A DNA stretch of 64,000 nucleotides from Rhodospirillales bacterium. GTDB lineage: Bacteria; Pseudomonadota; Alphaproteobacteria; Rhodospirillales; Casp-alpha2. The stretch lies in assembly GCA_021775095.1 (NCBI GenBank), contig JAJFII010000057.1, positions 124,001 to 188,000 on the forward strand, read 5' to 3'. The notes beneath the pieces were generated by a model that was not told where the DNA came from, did no database searches, and was given only the letters and a program-made list of their open reading frames with translations. Position numbers and translations under genes: made by a program. Positions 42,076-50,305 of the stretch are shown here, in pieces (within the stretch, counting starts at the first letter, position 1; each line of letters starts with the position of its first letter).

Positions 42076-42270
42076 TCAGGCGTGCCCTGCCGGTGGGCCA
42101 AAACAGCTGTCAAAAATATCGCTGACAAATTCAAATTCCGTGGCAAAACCGTCGGACCAATCGTCGTGCTCAATATCAAGCGGACAAAACGGATTATCGC
42201 CAAGCGACTTGCCTTCAATATAAGCGATGGCCCCAAGCTCGCGAGGCGAAAATGTGTATTCTGTAATCAA
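42076..42270 (-). CDS. Small RMF/CrpP-like protein
   Basis: A 64-residue acidic protein. The core AIAYIEGKSLGDNPFCPLD...DWSDGFATEF follows the ribosome modulation factor/CrpP pattern: a small residue-rich helix with G, then NP(Y/F/C)P, then W-x-x-G(W/F). The start is a TTG at 42270 with GAGAGGGG upstream. RMF dimerises ribosomes in stationary phase; CrpP-like relatives have other proposed roles. It is strongly acidic, unlike basic E. coli RMF, so ribosome binding is not assured. Confidence 0.6.
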   Translation of the reverse strand: MITEYTFSPRELGAIAYIEGKSLGDNPFCPLDIEHDDWSDGFATEFEFVSDIFDSCFGPPAGHA

Positions 42271-42503
42271 AATCCCAACCCCTCTCTTCAGCCATTGTGG
42301 ATTATGTATAGGAATTATGTCCCGCTAATTTGATATGACAATTATTGTTTCATGTCTGTTTCATCATGTGTCATTGCATTGCAGAAGTGAATGATATCAA
42401 TTTAATAGGAATATAATCAAAGAAAAAAAGACAAATAACTGCCTAGGATTAATTCCAGAATCCAAACACAGCCATAACTATAAAAATTTCAAACCTGGCG
42501 CGA

Positions 42504-43142
42504 CTAGCGTCCCGTAGAAAGGCCCTGTTCCATCCAATGATCGAGAGCCGGTTTGAGGTTTTCGAAGGGTTGATAACCGGCCGTCAATAGGGCCATTTGA
42601 TCGTTTTCACGAATGACAAGAGTAGGAAAACCCGTAACCCCCAAACTTTGCGAGCGAAAAAAATCATTTTTTGTCGCCTGTTTGATTTCGTCGGAGTGAA
42701 ACAGTTGGGCAAAGCGATCAGCGTCTAGATTGGCCTCGTTGGCGAGCGGTAAAAAATTCCCGAGATCGGTGGTATCAATATTTTCCGTATAAAAACTCCG
42801 ACTGATACTTTCGTAAAAAGCCAACAGGTTTTTGGCCTTCATGTGTCTGGCCGTAACCACGGCCCGGCACCCGGGTTCCGTATCCAGTATAAATCCGTCA
42901 CGATCAAAAAAACGGAAGTCAAAGGGCACCCCCGTCGTCTTATGGACACTTTCCCAATGGTGCCGAATGGTATCTTTGTAGGATGGACTCATGGGATTTT
43001 TGTCAAAGGCATGAAGTCCGCCAAGGACAAGGGAGATCGGTGCCCGGGGTCCATATTCGGTTTGAATCCGGCTAAGGGTCCTGGCAAATCCCCAACACCA
43101 GGAACACATGGGGTCACCAAAATAGATGAGTTCCTTGGTCAT
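42504..43142 (-). CDS. DsbA-family (FrnE/COG3531-like) thioredoxin-fold protein
   Basis: A 212-residue cytoplasmic protein, no signal peptide. The active-site CxxC is in IYFGDPMCSWCWGFA; the helical insert contains TEPGCRAVVTARHM; the cis-Pro segment is GVTGFPTLVIREND. ATG 43142 overlaps the coxL-type stop by 4 bases; the longer frame runs into that gene and is rejected. It is translationally coupled to a molybdenum hydroxylase, suggesting a redox or isomerase job on the same pathway (inference). Confidence 0.85.
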   Translation of the reverse strand: MTKELIYFGDPMCSWCWGFARTLSRIQTEYGPRAPISLVLGGLHAFDKNPMSPSYKDTIRHHWESVHKTTGVPFDFRFFDRDGFILDTEPGCRAVVTARHMKAKNLLAFYESISRSFYTENIDTTDLGNFLPLANEANLDADRFAQLFHSDEIKQATKNDFFRSQSLGVTGFPTLVIRENDQMALLTAGYQPFENLKPALDHWMEQGLSTGR

Positions 43143-45478
43143 TTGGCAACATTGCCCTTGACGGCCTGCCAGACCTTTTCCGAAGTCAGGGGCATATCCA
43201 AATGATCGACGGCAAATTCCTGCAGGGCATCGAGCACCGCATTGACGATGGCCGGTGGGGCCCCGACGCAACCGGCCTCGCCGGCACCCTTGACCCCCAA
43301 CGGGTTCTTTTTTGTTGGTGCACCTTCGTAATAACCGATTTCCATAGTCGGAATATGGTCTGCCCGCGGCATTGCGTAATCAAGGAAGGAGCCGCTCAGC
43401 AACTGGCCCGACTGCGGGTCATATTTTATATCTTCCAATAGGGCCTGTCCGATGCCTTGGGCAATGCCGCCCATGACCTGCCCGTCGGCAAGCATGGGGT
43501 TGATGATAGTGCCAAAGTCATCGACCACCCAATATCCATCGATGGTTACACGGCCGGTTTCCAGGTCGACCTCGACCTCCGCCGCATGGCATCCATTGGG
43601 GATGGAAATGATTCCCCGCTCGAAGGTCGAGTTCCTGTTCATGCACTGGGGATCGATGGTATCGGGCAGGTGGTCCGCATCCAGTGAAGCATCGATAACT
43701 TCGCGGATCGAAAGGTTGTGATTGCTGTCGGGGACAAAAAACCGGCCGTCGGCAAATTCCACTTGATCCGCCGGCAGATCGAAAATATGACCGGCGACGG
43801 ATTTACCGGCCACAACAATTGCATTGGCCACCTGAAACACTGCGTTGCCACCCAATTCCAGGCCCCGCGATCCGCCATGGCCACCGCCCAGCGGGGTGGC
43901 GTTGGTATCGGCCTGGGTGAAGGTGATGTCGGATAGGGGCAGGCCCAGTTGGCTGGCCAGAATCTGCGGCAATGCGGTTTCGTGGCCCATACCCGTTGAC
44001 TGGGAACCAACGGACATGTCGACTTGGCCGTCCGCGCGGAAATCGATTTTGACAAATTCCTTTGGCGACCCGCCGGTGCATTCCAGGTACGGCGAAATGG
44101 CAAACCCCCGGGCGTTGCCACTGGCTGCGGATTTCGTCACACGATCGCCATAACTGCGGCGGTTTGTCATGGCCAGCGTTTGTTCAAAGACGTGCGGAAA
44201 ATTGCCACAGTCAACGTCCAGACCCATGGCGGTTTTCAAGGGCAGCCGTTCAGGCGGGATCAGGTTTTTCCGGCGCAACTCGACGGGATCAAAACCGAGT
44301 TTTCGCGCCGCATATTCAATAATTCGTTCGGTTTGGTAAGACGCCTCTGGCCGCCCGGCTCCGCGGTAGGGGTCAATCAGGGCAACGTTGGTAAACACCC
44401 CGCGGCCGCGATAATGCATGGCTTCAAAACCATAGGGCCCGCCCTGTGTGCGGGCTGAACCACCGGAAATGGTGAACGGGCCAACGGTTGCACAATGGGA
44501 CCCCAGGTTGCCAATGGAATCGGTCCTCAGGGCCAAAAATGTGCCATCGCCTTTCAGTGCCAGTTCGACCCGGCTGACCTGGTCCCGGCCGTGCGTATCG
44601 GACAAAAAACTCTCAGACCGGTCGTTGATCCACTTAACCGGCCGACCGACCTTGCGGGCGGCGTACAACACCAACGCCGGTTCCGGATAAGCGCCGTTTT
44701 TGGCACCAAAACCACCGCCCACATCGGGCGCCAGATGATGCAGGTTCTCGTTCGCAATATGCAGCACGTTGGTGGCAAAGATATCGCGGTTGGCGTGGAT
44801 ATTCTGGGTCGCGTTATGCAGCGTGTAAGTGTCTGAGTCCGTATGGTATTGGGCGATGGCGCCGCGTGGCTCGATCGGAGCCGCCGTGACACGGTTATTT
44901 ATCAGATCGAGGCAAACCACATGATCGGCGCGGGCAAAGGCATCATCCGTTGCCGTTTTATCACCCAAATCCCAGTCGATACACAGATTGTTGGGGATAT
45001 CATCCCAGATTTGCACGGCACCGGGTTGCAGGGCGGCAACGGGGTCGGTGATGGCATCCAAAGGATCATAATCGACGACGATCAGCTCCAGGGCGGCGAT
45101 CGCAGTTGCCCGGGTTTCGGCAACAACAAAAGCGACTATTTCGCCCACGTGGCGCGCCCGATCAACCGCCATACACGAGCGGGGCGGCTCCTTAAAATCC
45201 GTTCCGTCACTGTTTGTTCGGACCGCTGACTTGGTCGGCAGGGGTCCAAACCCTTCGTCGGCCCAGTCCTGCCCGCTGAAACAAAACAGAACTCCGCTCA
45301 GGTTCTGGGCCTCGGACAGGTCGACGGACAAAATCCTGGCATGGGCATGGGGCGAACGCAGCGCCATGCCATGGGCCTGATCGGGGAAATCAATGTCATC
45401 AATATAACGGCCGCGACCAGTGACAAAACGCTGGTCTTCAACCCGCGGAACCGACTGGCCAATCTTAACCCGGTTCAT
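43139..45478 (-). CDS. Molybdenum hydroxylase large subunit (CoxL form II type)
   Basis: A 779-residue xanthine-dehydrogenase-family molybdopterin subunit. The active-site loop reads DPYRGAGRPEASY, the form II version; true CO dehydrogenase carries a Cys-containing AYxCSFR. Glu of the GAGEAGCVGAPPA motif near the C-terminus is the catalytic base. Other pterin contacts are visible in DVGGGFGAKNGAYPEP and PLGGGHGGSRGLEL. Form II enzymes oxidise aldehydes, purines or aromatic N-heterocycles; the substrate here is unknown. Order coxS-coxM-coxL-dsbA on the minus strand with 4-base overlaps. Confidence 0.9.
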   Translation of the reverse strand: MNRVKIGQSVPRVEDQRFVTGRGRYIDDIDFPDQAHGMALRSPHAHARILSVDLSEAQNLSGVLFCFSGQDWADEGFGPLPTKSAVRTNSDGTDFKEPPRSCMAVDRARHVGEIVAFVVAETRATAIAALELIVVDYDPLDAITDPVAALQPGAVQIWDDIPNNLCIDWDLGDKTATDDAFARADHVVCLDLINNRVTAAPIEPRGAIAQYHTDSDTYTLHNATQNIHANRDIFATNVLHIANENLHHLAPDVGGGFGAKNGAYPEPALVLYAARKVGRPVKWINDRSESFLSDTHGRDQVSRVELALKGDGTFLALRTDSIGNLGSHCATVGPFTISGGSARTQGGPYGFEAMHYRGRGVFTNVALIDPYRGAGRPEASYQTERIIEYAARKLGFDPVELRRKNLIPPERLPLKTAMGLDVDCGNFPHVFEQTLAMTNRRSYGDRVTKSAASGNARGFAISPYLECTGGSPKEFVKIDFRADGQVDMSVGSQSTGMGHETALPQILASQLGLPLSDITFTQADTNATPLGGGHGGSRGLELGGNAVFQVANAIVVAGKSVAGHIFDLPADQVEFADGRFFVPDSNHNLSIREVIDASLDADHLPDTIDPQCMNRNSTFERGIISIPNGCHAAEVEVDLETGRVTIDGYWVVDDFGTIINPMLADGQVMGGIAQGIGQALLEDIKYDPQSGQLLSGSFLDYAMPRADHIPTMEIGYYEGAPTKKNPLGVKGAGEAGCVGAPPAIVNAVLDALQEFAVDHLDMPLTSEKVWQAVKGNVAK

Positions 45479-46287
45479 GAGCCTGACCCCCGGCCATTGG
45501 CGGCGTCGACGGCACGGCGGGCCAGCACACCGATCAGATGGGCCCGGTATTCGGCCGAAGCGTGCATGTCGACGGTTAATCCCTCGGCTGACAGGGAATG
45601 ACCGGCGAGGGCCGCAGCGTCGAAATTTTTGTCCAGGGCCTGTTCCATTTGGTGCAGGCGAAACACACAGGAACGCGCCCCGGTAGCCGCCAGCCGGGCC
45701 GCACCGGAAACAACGGCGGCAAACACCCCAACCATGGCGTAGCGCGATGCCGGGTTGGGAAATTTTATGTAGGCGGATTTTTGCGGCAAGGGAAATTCAA
45801 CCCGGACGACAAGCTCATCGCCTTCAAGAGCGGTTTCAAACAGCTCCTTGAAAAAATCTGCGGCGGCAATTTCGCGCCGGTCGGTATGGATAACCGCGTC
45901 CAGGGCCACGAGAGCCGCAGGATAATCGGCAGCCGGGTCGTTATTTGCAATGGAACCGCCCAGAGTTCCCCGATTACGCACGTGCGGGTCGCCAATTGTG
46001 CCAGCCAAGTGCGATAGACCGGGAATGCAAGATTTGATTTCAGCTGCTTGCGCGACCACCGCATGGGACGTCATTGCGCCGATGGACAGGCGGTCCTGGG
46101 CAACCGTAAAACCCCTGAGCTCGCCGATGGATGCCAGATCAATCACATCAGATGGCATCGCCAGACGCTGTTTCATAACCGGTAACAGAGTTTGCCCGCC
46201 CGCCAGATAACAGGCGTCGTCGGCAGAACGAAAACTCTTCAGGGCGTCGTCCAAGGAGGTCGGCCGTTGGTAAAGGAACGGATACAT
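45475..46287 (-). CDS. Molybdenum hydroxylase FAD subunit (CoxM type)
   Basis: A 270-residue FAD-binding subunit starting MYPFLYQRPTSLDDALKSF. FAD contacts are YLAGGQTLLPVMKQRLAMP and AGTIGDPHVRNRGTLGGSIANNDPAADYP. GGGGGG lies upstream of the start at 46287, and 2 bases separate it from the coxS-type gene. Its stop overlaps the large-subunit start. It moves electrons from the 2Fe-2S clusters to the acceptor. Confidence 0.92.
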   Translation of the reverse strand: MYPFLYQRPTSLDDALKSFRSADDACYLAGGQTLLPVMKQRLAMPSDVIDLASIGELRGFTVAQDRLSIGAMTSHAVVAQAAEIKSCIPGLSHLAGTIGDPHVRNRGTLGGSIANNDPAADYPAALVALDAVIHTDRREIAAADFFKELFETALEGDELVVRVEFPLPQKSAYIKFPNPASRYAMVGVFAAVVSGAARLAATGARSCVFRLHQMEQALDKNFDAAALAGHSLSAEGLTVDMHASAEYRAHLIGVLARRAVDAANGRGSGS

Positions 46288-46289
46288 TT

Positions 46290-46760
46290 CTAACCCCCCA
46301 ATTGGCCGGAGGCGTCGAGCACCGCATTGACAATATTCTGGTAGCCCGTGCACCGGCAGATGTTGCCCTCAAGGCCGTGCCGTATCTGCGCCGGGCTGGG
46401 CCTGGGATTTGCCGATAACAGGGCGACGCTGGCCATGATCATGCCCGGCGTGCAAAAGCCACATTGCAGGGCGTGGTGTTTTTGAAAGGCCTGTTGGACC
46501 GGGTGCAGAGTGCCATCGTCCCCGGCGAGGTCTTCGATGGTCTGAATATCGGCACCCTCCGCCTGCAGGGCGAGCATCGTGCAACTTTTTACGGCGACCC
46601 CATCAACGTGGACCACACAGGCACCGCATTGGCTGGTGTCGCAACCCACATGGGTTCCGGTCAGGCCCATGCCGTCACGCAAAAACGCAACAAGCAAGGT
46701 TGTCGGTTTAATCTCTTTTTGGACGGTTTTGCCGTTCACACGGGTATTTAATACAGGCAT
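46290..46760 (-). CDS. Molybdenum hydroxylase 2Fe-2S subunit (CoxS type)
   Basis: A 156-residue iron-sulfur subunit. The plant-type ferredoxin cluster is at [16 protein letters not shown]...SC and the second cluster at [10 protein letters not shown] and [12 protein letters not shown]. Start at ATG 46760; an ORF beginning at 46799 is longer by 13 residues without support. First gene of the coxS-coxM-coxL-dsbA set. Confidence 0.93.
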   Translation of the reverse strand: MPVLNTRVNGKTVQKEIKPTTLLVAFLRDGMGLTGTHVGCDTSQCGACVVHVDGVAVKSCTMLALQAEGADIQTIEDLAGDDGTLHPVQQAFQKHHALQCGFCTPGMIMASVALLSANPRPSPAQIRHGLEGNICRCTGYQNIVNAVLDASGQLGG

Positions 46761-47076
46761 GTAAAGGAAGTCCCCTTCGTCAAGATTGCCGGGCGTCAAG
46801 CGGCAACTCTACAGGACCAAGGCGGCAAAAGAAATTGTCATTGCGGTCACAGGACTTATGAATTGACTACCGCACAGCAGCCAGAAAATTATGCGTTATC
46901 CCAATTGTTCAGGCGGACAAAAAATCTACTGTCGGTGACGACGTAACGATACAGGTAAACGCTCCGAGGAATACTTTTGCGGTTGGCTTTTGCCGACGGT
47001 TCTTTGGCCTTGAGTGGATAAACGTCAAGGAAGGTCAGGCTCGGAGGGTTCTGCTGCCAGCTGATAGGCACCGGGA
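46761..47076. other. 316-bp gap with promoter for the molybdenum hydroxylase operon
   Basis: This gap separates the xdhC-type gene end from the coxS-type start. A 60-codon open frame on the minus strand (46889-47071) has no ribosome site or recognisable sequence and is not called. No terminator or clear promoter was recognised. Confidence 0.5.
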
Positions 47077-48099
47077 TCAGTCTGGTTTGCGCAGGGTTTT
47101 GGTCATTTCCGCCAACACGGATAGGGCAATTTCGGCTGGCGTCGTGGCGCCAATATCAAGCCCAATCGGCCCTCGGATGCGGGCAAGCTGCTGGTCGTCG
47201 AACCCATAACTGGCCAGCCGTTGCAGGCGCCCTCCATGATTTTTCCGGCTGCCCAGGGCGCCCAGGTAAAACGATTTTGATTTGAGTCCGATAACAAGTG
47301 CCGGGTCGTCCAGTTTTGGGTCATGACACAGGGCAACCACAGCGGTGCGTTGGTCCGGGGCCAGGTCGGATAAGGCGTCGCCCGGCATGCGCCGGTCGAT
47401 TTGAAAACCCGGGAACCGTGCCGGGCTGGCCCAGCCATCACGGGGGTCGATCAGGGTGACCGCGTAACCCGTTTGGCTGGCGATCACTGACAAAGCCTGG
47501 GCGATGTGAACGGCACCCACAATCAACAACCGAAGGGGCGGCAAAAAGGACCGTAAAAACAGGTCTGCCTGACCGTCCGTCGCGATTACCCTGTTAGTGC
47601 CTTTTTCGATCAGACCTGCCATTTCAGGGGACGCAGGATCTGATCCGCCTGTTGTAAGGCTGGTAATCTGGCCCGAAGACAAGTTTATGACCAGCGCCAC
47701 TTCGGTTTTTTGGTCGGCGCATTCAAGCACCTGGTTGAGGTTGGCTTGGGTCTCTTCGGAAAGATAAAAAACATGCACGGAAACCTGGCCGCCACAGGCC
47801 AATCCAGCACCCATTGCCTGGTCATCGGACACCGCGAATTTTAAATTTTTGAAGGATTTATGGCGCATTAACCCGAGCGCCTGTGTGACCACTTCGCCTT
47901 CGATACATCCGCCCGAAACAGAACCGACGAATGCCCCCTGGTCGTTAATCGCCAGCAAACTGCCAACCGGACGGGGCGCTGATCCCCAGGTCTGAGTGAC
48001 ACAGGCCATTGCCGCCTGGCGCCCCTCCTGGATCCAGCCGAGCGCAGTTCGTATACAATCGGTATCGTCGACGGGTTGGTTTATCTGTGGTATTTCCAT
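47077..48099 (-). CDS. XdhC-family molybdenum cofactor sulfuration/insertion factor
   Basis: A 340-residue protein: an N-terminal XdhC/CoxI domain (ACVTQTWGSAPRPVGSLLAINDQGAFVGSVSGGCIEGEVV) and a C-terminal Rossmann domain (LLIVGAVHIAQALSVIASQTGYAVTLIDPRDGWASPARFP). It probably protects the cofactor and helps load sulfurated Mo into the CoxL-type subunit. It lies directly upstream of that operon in the same direction and diverges from the MocA-type gene. Confidence 0.9.
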   Translation of the reverse strand: MEIPQINQPVDDTDCIRTALGWIQEGRQAAMACVTQTWGSAPRPVGSLLAINDQGAFVGSVSGGCIEGEVVTQALGLMRHKSFKNLKFAVSDDQAMGAGLACGGQVSVHVFYLSEETQANLNQVLECADQKTEVALVINLSSGQITSLTTGGSDPASPEMAGLIEKGTNRVIATDGQADLFLRSFLPPLRLLIVGAVHIAQALSVIASQTGYAVTLIDPRDGWASPARFPGFQIDRRMPGDALSDLAPDQRTAVVALCHDPKLDDPALVIGLKSKSFYLGALGSRKNHGGRLQRLASYGFDDQQLARIRGPIGLDIGATTPAEIALSVLAEMTKTLRKPD

Positions 48100-48207
48100 A
48101 GGTAAACATATAACCCATAGATGATGATTCGCACGACTTGTTTTTTTATGTAACAGCTGCCCGTGGATGCGGAAAACCTGCCAACGCCCGACAAGAAAGA
48201 TCCGGAT

Positions 48208-48777
48208 ATGGACGCCAAAATAGGCGCTATTCTATTGGCCGCCGGCCAATCGCGGCGCTCTGGCAATATCAATAAATTGCTCGCCCCCATTGACGGGCAG
48301 GTGATGGTTCGCAGCGCCGCCAGGGCGATGATTGCCGGTCCCTTTGCCGGCGTCACCGTGGTAACCGGCCATCAGGCGGCGCGGGTCCAGGAGGCATTGT
48401 CAGGTTTGGCCGTCAGATTTATCCATAACAAGGACTATGAACAGGGTATGGCATCGTCCATCCGTTGTGGTGTCGGCGCACTGGATGGTACTTTCGACGG
48501 CGTTGTCATCGGTTTGGGCGATATGCCGCACGTCCAAACCGCCACGCTTAATTCCCTGGTAGATGCCTTTTCGCCGTCGTCGGGCCATGACATCTGTCTG
48601 CCGCACTATCAAAACAAACCGGGCAATCCCGTGCTATTTGGCCGACGGCATTTCCCCCAATTAAAGCGACTGGAAGGCGATAAGGGGGGCAAAAGTATTG
48701 CCCGCAAAAACCCCGGTTGCGTGATCGCAGTGGCGGTTGACGACCCGGGAATTCATATGGACCATGACGTTATTTAA
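48208..48777 (+). CDS. MocA/MobA-like molybdopterin nucleotidyltransferase
   Basis: A 189-residue NTP-transferase: AILLAAGQSRRSGNINKLLAPIDGQ (nucleotide loop), GLGDMPHVQTATLN (metal/Asp) and HYQNKPGNPVLFGRRHFPQL. It resembles MocA, which makes molybdopterin cytosine dinucleotide used by CoxL-type enzymes. ATG 48208 is preferred; a GTG at 48163 would add 15 residues. Divergent from xdhC. Confidence 0.88.
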   Translation: MDAKIGAILLAAGQSRRSGNINKLLAPIDGQVMVRSAARAMIAGPFAGVTVVTGHQAARVQEALSGLAVRFIHNKDYEQGMASSIRCGVGALDGTFDGVVIGLGDMPHVQTATLNSLVDAFSPSSGHDICLPHYQNKPGNPVLFGRRHFPQLKRLEGDKGGKSIARKNPGCVIAVAVDDPGIHMDHDVI

Positions 48778-48803
48778 AGGACTGACCAACCTGCGCAGTC
48801 GCT

Positions 48804-50192
48804 TCAGGGTGCTGCATAGAGCTCGCTTTTAATGCCCAGATAACTGTCCCAGGCGAACCAGTAACTGATGTGACCGGGTACCCGCGCCAGTTTTTCACCG
48901 CCAGCACCCAGCAGGGCTGCCTCGGTTATTTGCCAGGTCCTGTTTTGCTCTGTAAGTGTGGCGTCGTCGGTTTGCCGATCAAAGGTCAAGGCACCGCGCT
49001 GATAGGCGCGGACCGTGCGGGTCTGGGCATCGCCTATGAGTACGAGGTTGTTCGACCCAATGTGGTCGTTGATGACCGTGACCTTTGTGAAGGCCGAAAG
49101 TGGCCAGGCCTTGGCGGCACCGAATTCACGTATGCCAAAGACATAGTCTTTTCGCTTCACCTGTTTTTCATTGCGAACAACAACCGGGAACATCAAATCC
49201 GGACTGGAGAAATAATCGTTATATACGGCACCGGAACTGTAATCCCGGGTATGCCCGGTCGCTATGGAAAGGACCTTGGTGGTCGGGTGTTGTTGGTGCC
49301 ATTTGCCCCACGACGTGATCGCCACCGGGCGGATTTTCAGTTTGATACCCGAGTCCAATAGGGGTCCGGACACCGGCTCACCGGTAAATTGATTCCACAA
49401 ACTGTCGGAATCGCGATCAAACATCAGTTTGTTGGAGCGAAACAATAAACCCGATGAGCCAAAAACCAGGGGTTTGTTTCTTCCCGCCACCTGGGTTTCA
49501 AACAGGATACCGGCACCACACAGTGTGCAGTAGGCCAGGGCAACGGGCACACCGCCAATGGTTTCGTTGAACATTTCATGCCAGCCCATGATGCGCAGGG
49601 GATAGGCACGGATGTCGCCGTTTATGGCGACGCCAAAAACCAAGTCGTCGTCGACCAGGTAACCGGCGTCTTTGGCGTCGATCAGGTCGGGATTGTCCAG
49701 GGACGGGATCCCATCGACACGAACACCGCCCCAGACGATTTCCTCGAGCCGGATAGCGAGGTTTTTTTGCAGGGATTTGTCACCGCCGAGAAAACGCATA
49801 AAATTGTCGTCAATGCGGGCAAAAATTTTCTGTTTAAGTTTTTGGTAACTGGCATGGGGAACGATTTCCGGGTGATCTTCCTGCCACTCCATGGCCGCGC
49901 GCCAATTGCCGATGGATGATCCGCTCAATTGCCTGATCGCCGTGAGGATTGCCGGATCATTTTGGCGATACCGAAAACCGAGAATCAATGCCGCCACCAC
50001 ATCTTTTTTGCCGCGCACCAAAAAAGCATCAAGCGCCTCAATTTTTTGTTCGGTTTTGCCAAAAACAATGGCATCCGCATGGCGTTCCAGGGTTTTGTCA
50101 TCGATCTCCTGGGCGACGGCCGGTTGCCCGGCCAACGTCCAATATAAGAGCGCAAGAATTGTGTACAGGGAAAAACCCTTATGGCCGATCAT
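48804..50192 (-). CDS. DUF3179 domain protein, exported
   Basis: A 462-residue protein with a signal peptide (MIGHKGFSLYTILALLYWTLAGQPAVA). An N-terminal part of about 160 residues with HEAT-like helices is followed by a DUF3179 domain (about 190-450) containing the hallmark Cys pair VALAYCTLCGAGILFET and LWNQFTGEPVSGPL. The function is unknown. The Cys pair and surrounding residues look like a metal or redox site. Converges with the MocA-type gene. Confidence 0.85.
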   Translation of the reverse strand: MIGHKGFSLYTILALLYWTLAGQPAVAQEIDDKTLERHADAIVFGKTEQKIEALDAFLVRGKKDVVAALILGFRYRQNDPAILTAIRQLSGSSIGNWRAAMEWQEDHPEIVPHASYQKLKQKIFARIDDNFMRFLGGDKSLQKNLAIRLEEIVWGGVRVDGIPSLDNPDLIDAKDAGYLVDDDLVFGVAINGDIRAYPLRIMGWHEMFNETIGGVPVALAYCTLCGAGILFETQVAGRNKPLVFGSSGLLFRSNKLMFDRDSDSLWNQFTGEPVSGPLLDSGIKLKIRPVAITSWGKWHQQHPTTKVLSIATGHTRDYSSGAVYNDYFSSPDLMFPVVVRNEKQVKRKDYVFGIREFGAAKAWPLSAFTKVTVINDHIGSNNLVLIGDAQTRTVRAYQRGALTFDRQTDDATLTEQNRTWQITEAALLGAGGEKLARVPGHISYWFAWDSYLGIKSELYAAP

Positions 50193-50305
50193 GAAGACAC
50201 CTTTTGCAGAAGGATGGGACTAACGGTATAGTTTGAAATATAGGTTACAGATAAACACTGATGCCTCCAATCAAGACCAGATAAAACTTTTGTGAAGTAG
50301 GTGAT

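Noticed and set aside
43139-45478. Annotation as aerobic CO dehydrogenase
   Set aside because: The active-site loop is the form II type (YRGAGR) without the Cys of true CO dehydrogenase.
46889-47071. 60-codon open frame on the minus strand upstream of the molybdenum hydroxylase operon
   Set aside because: No ribosome site, no recognisable sequence and low-quality composition; treated as chance.
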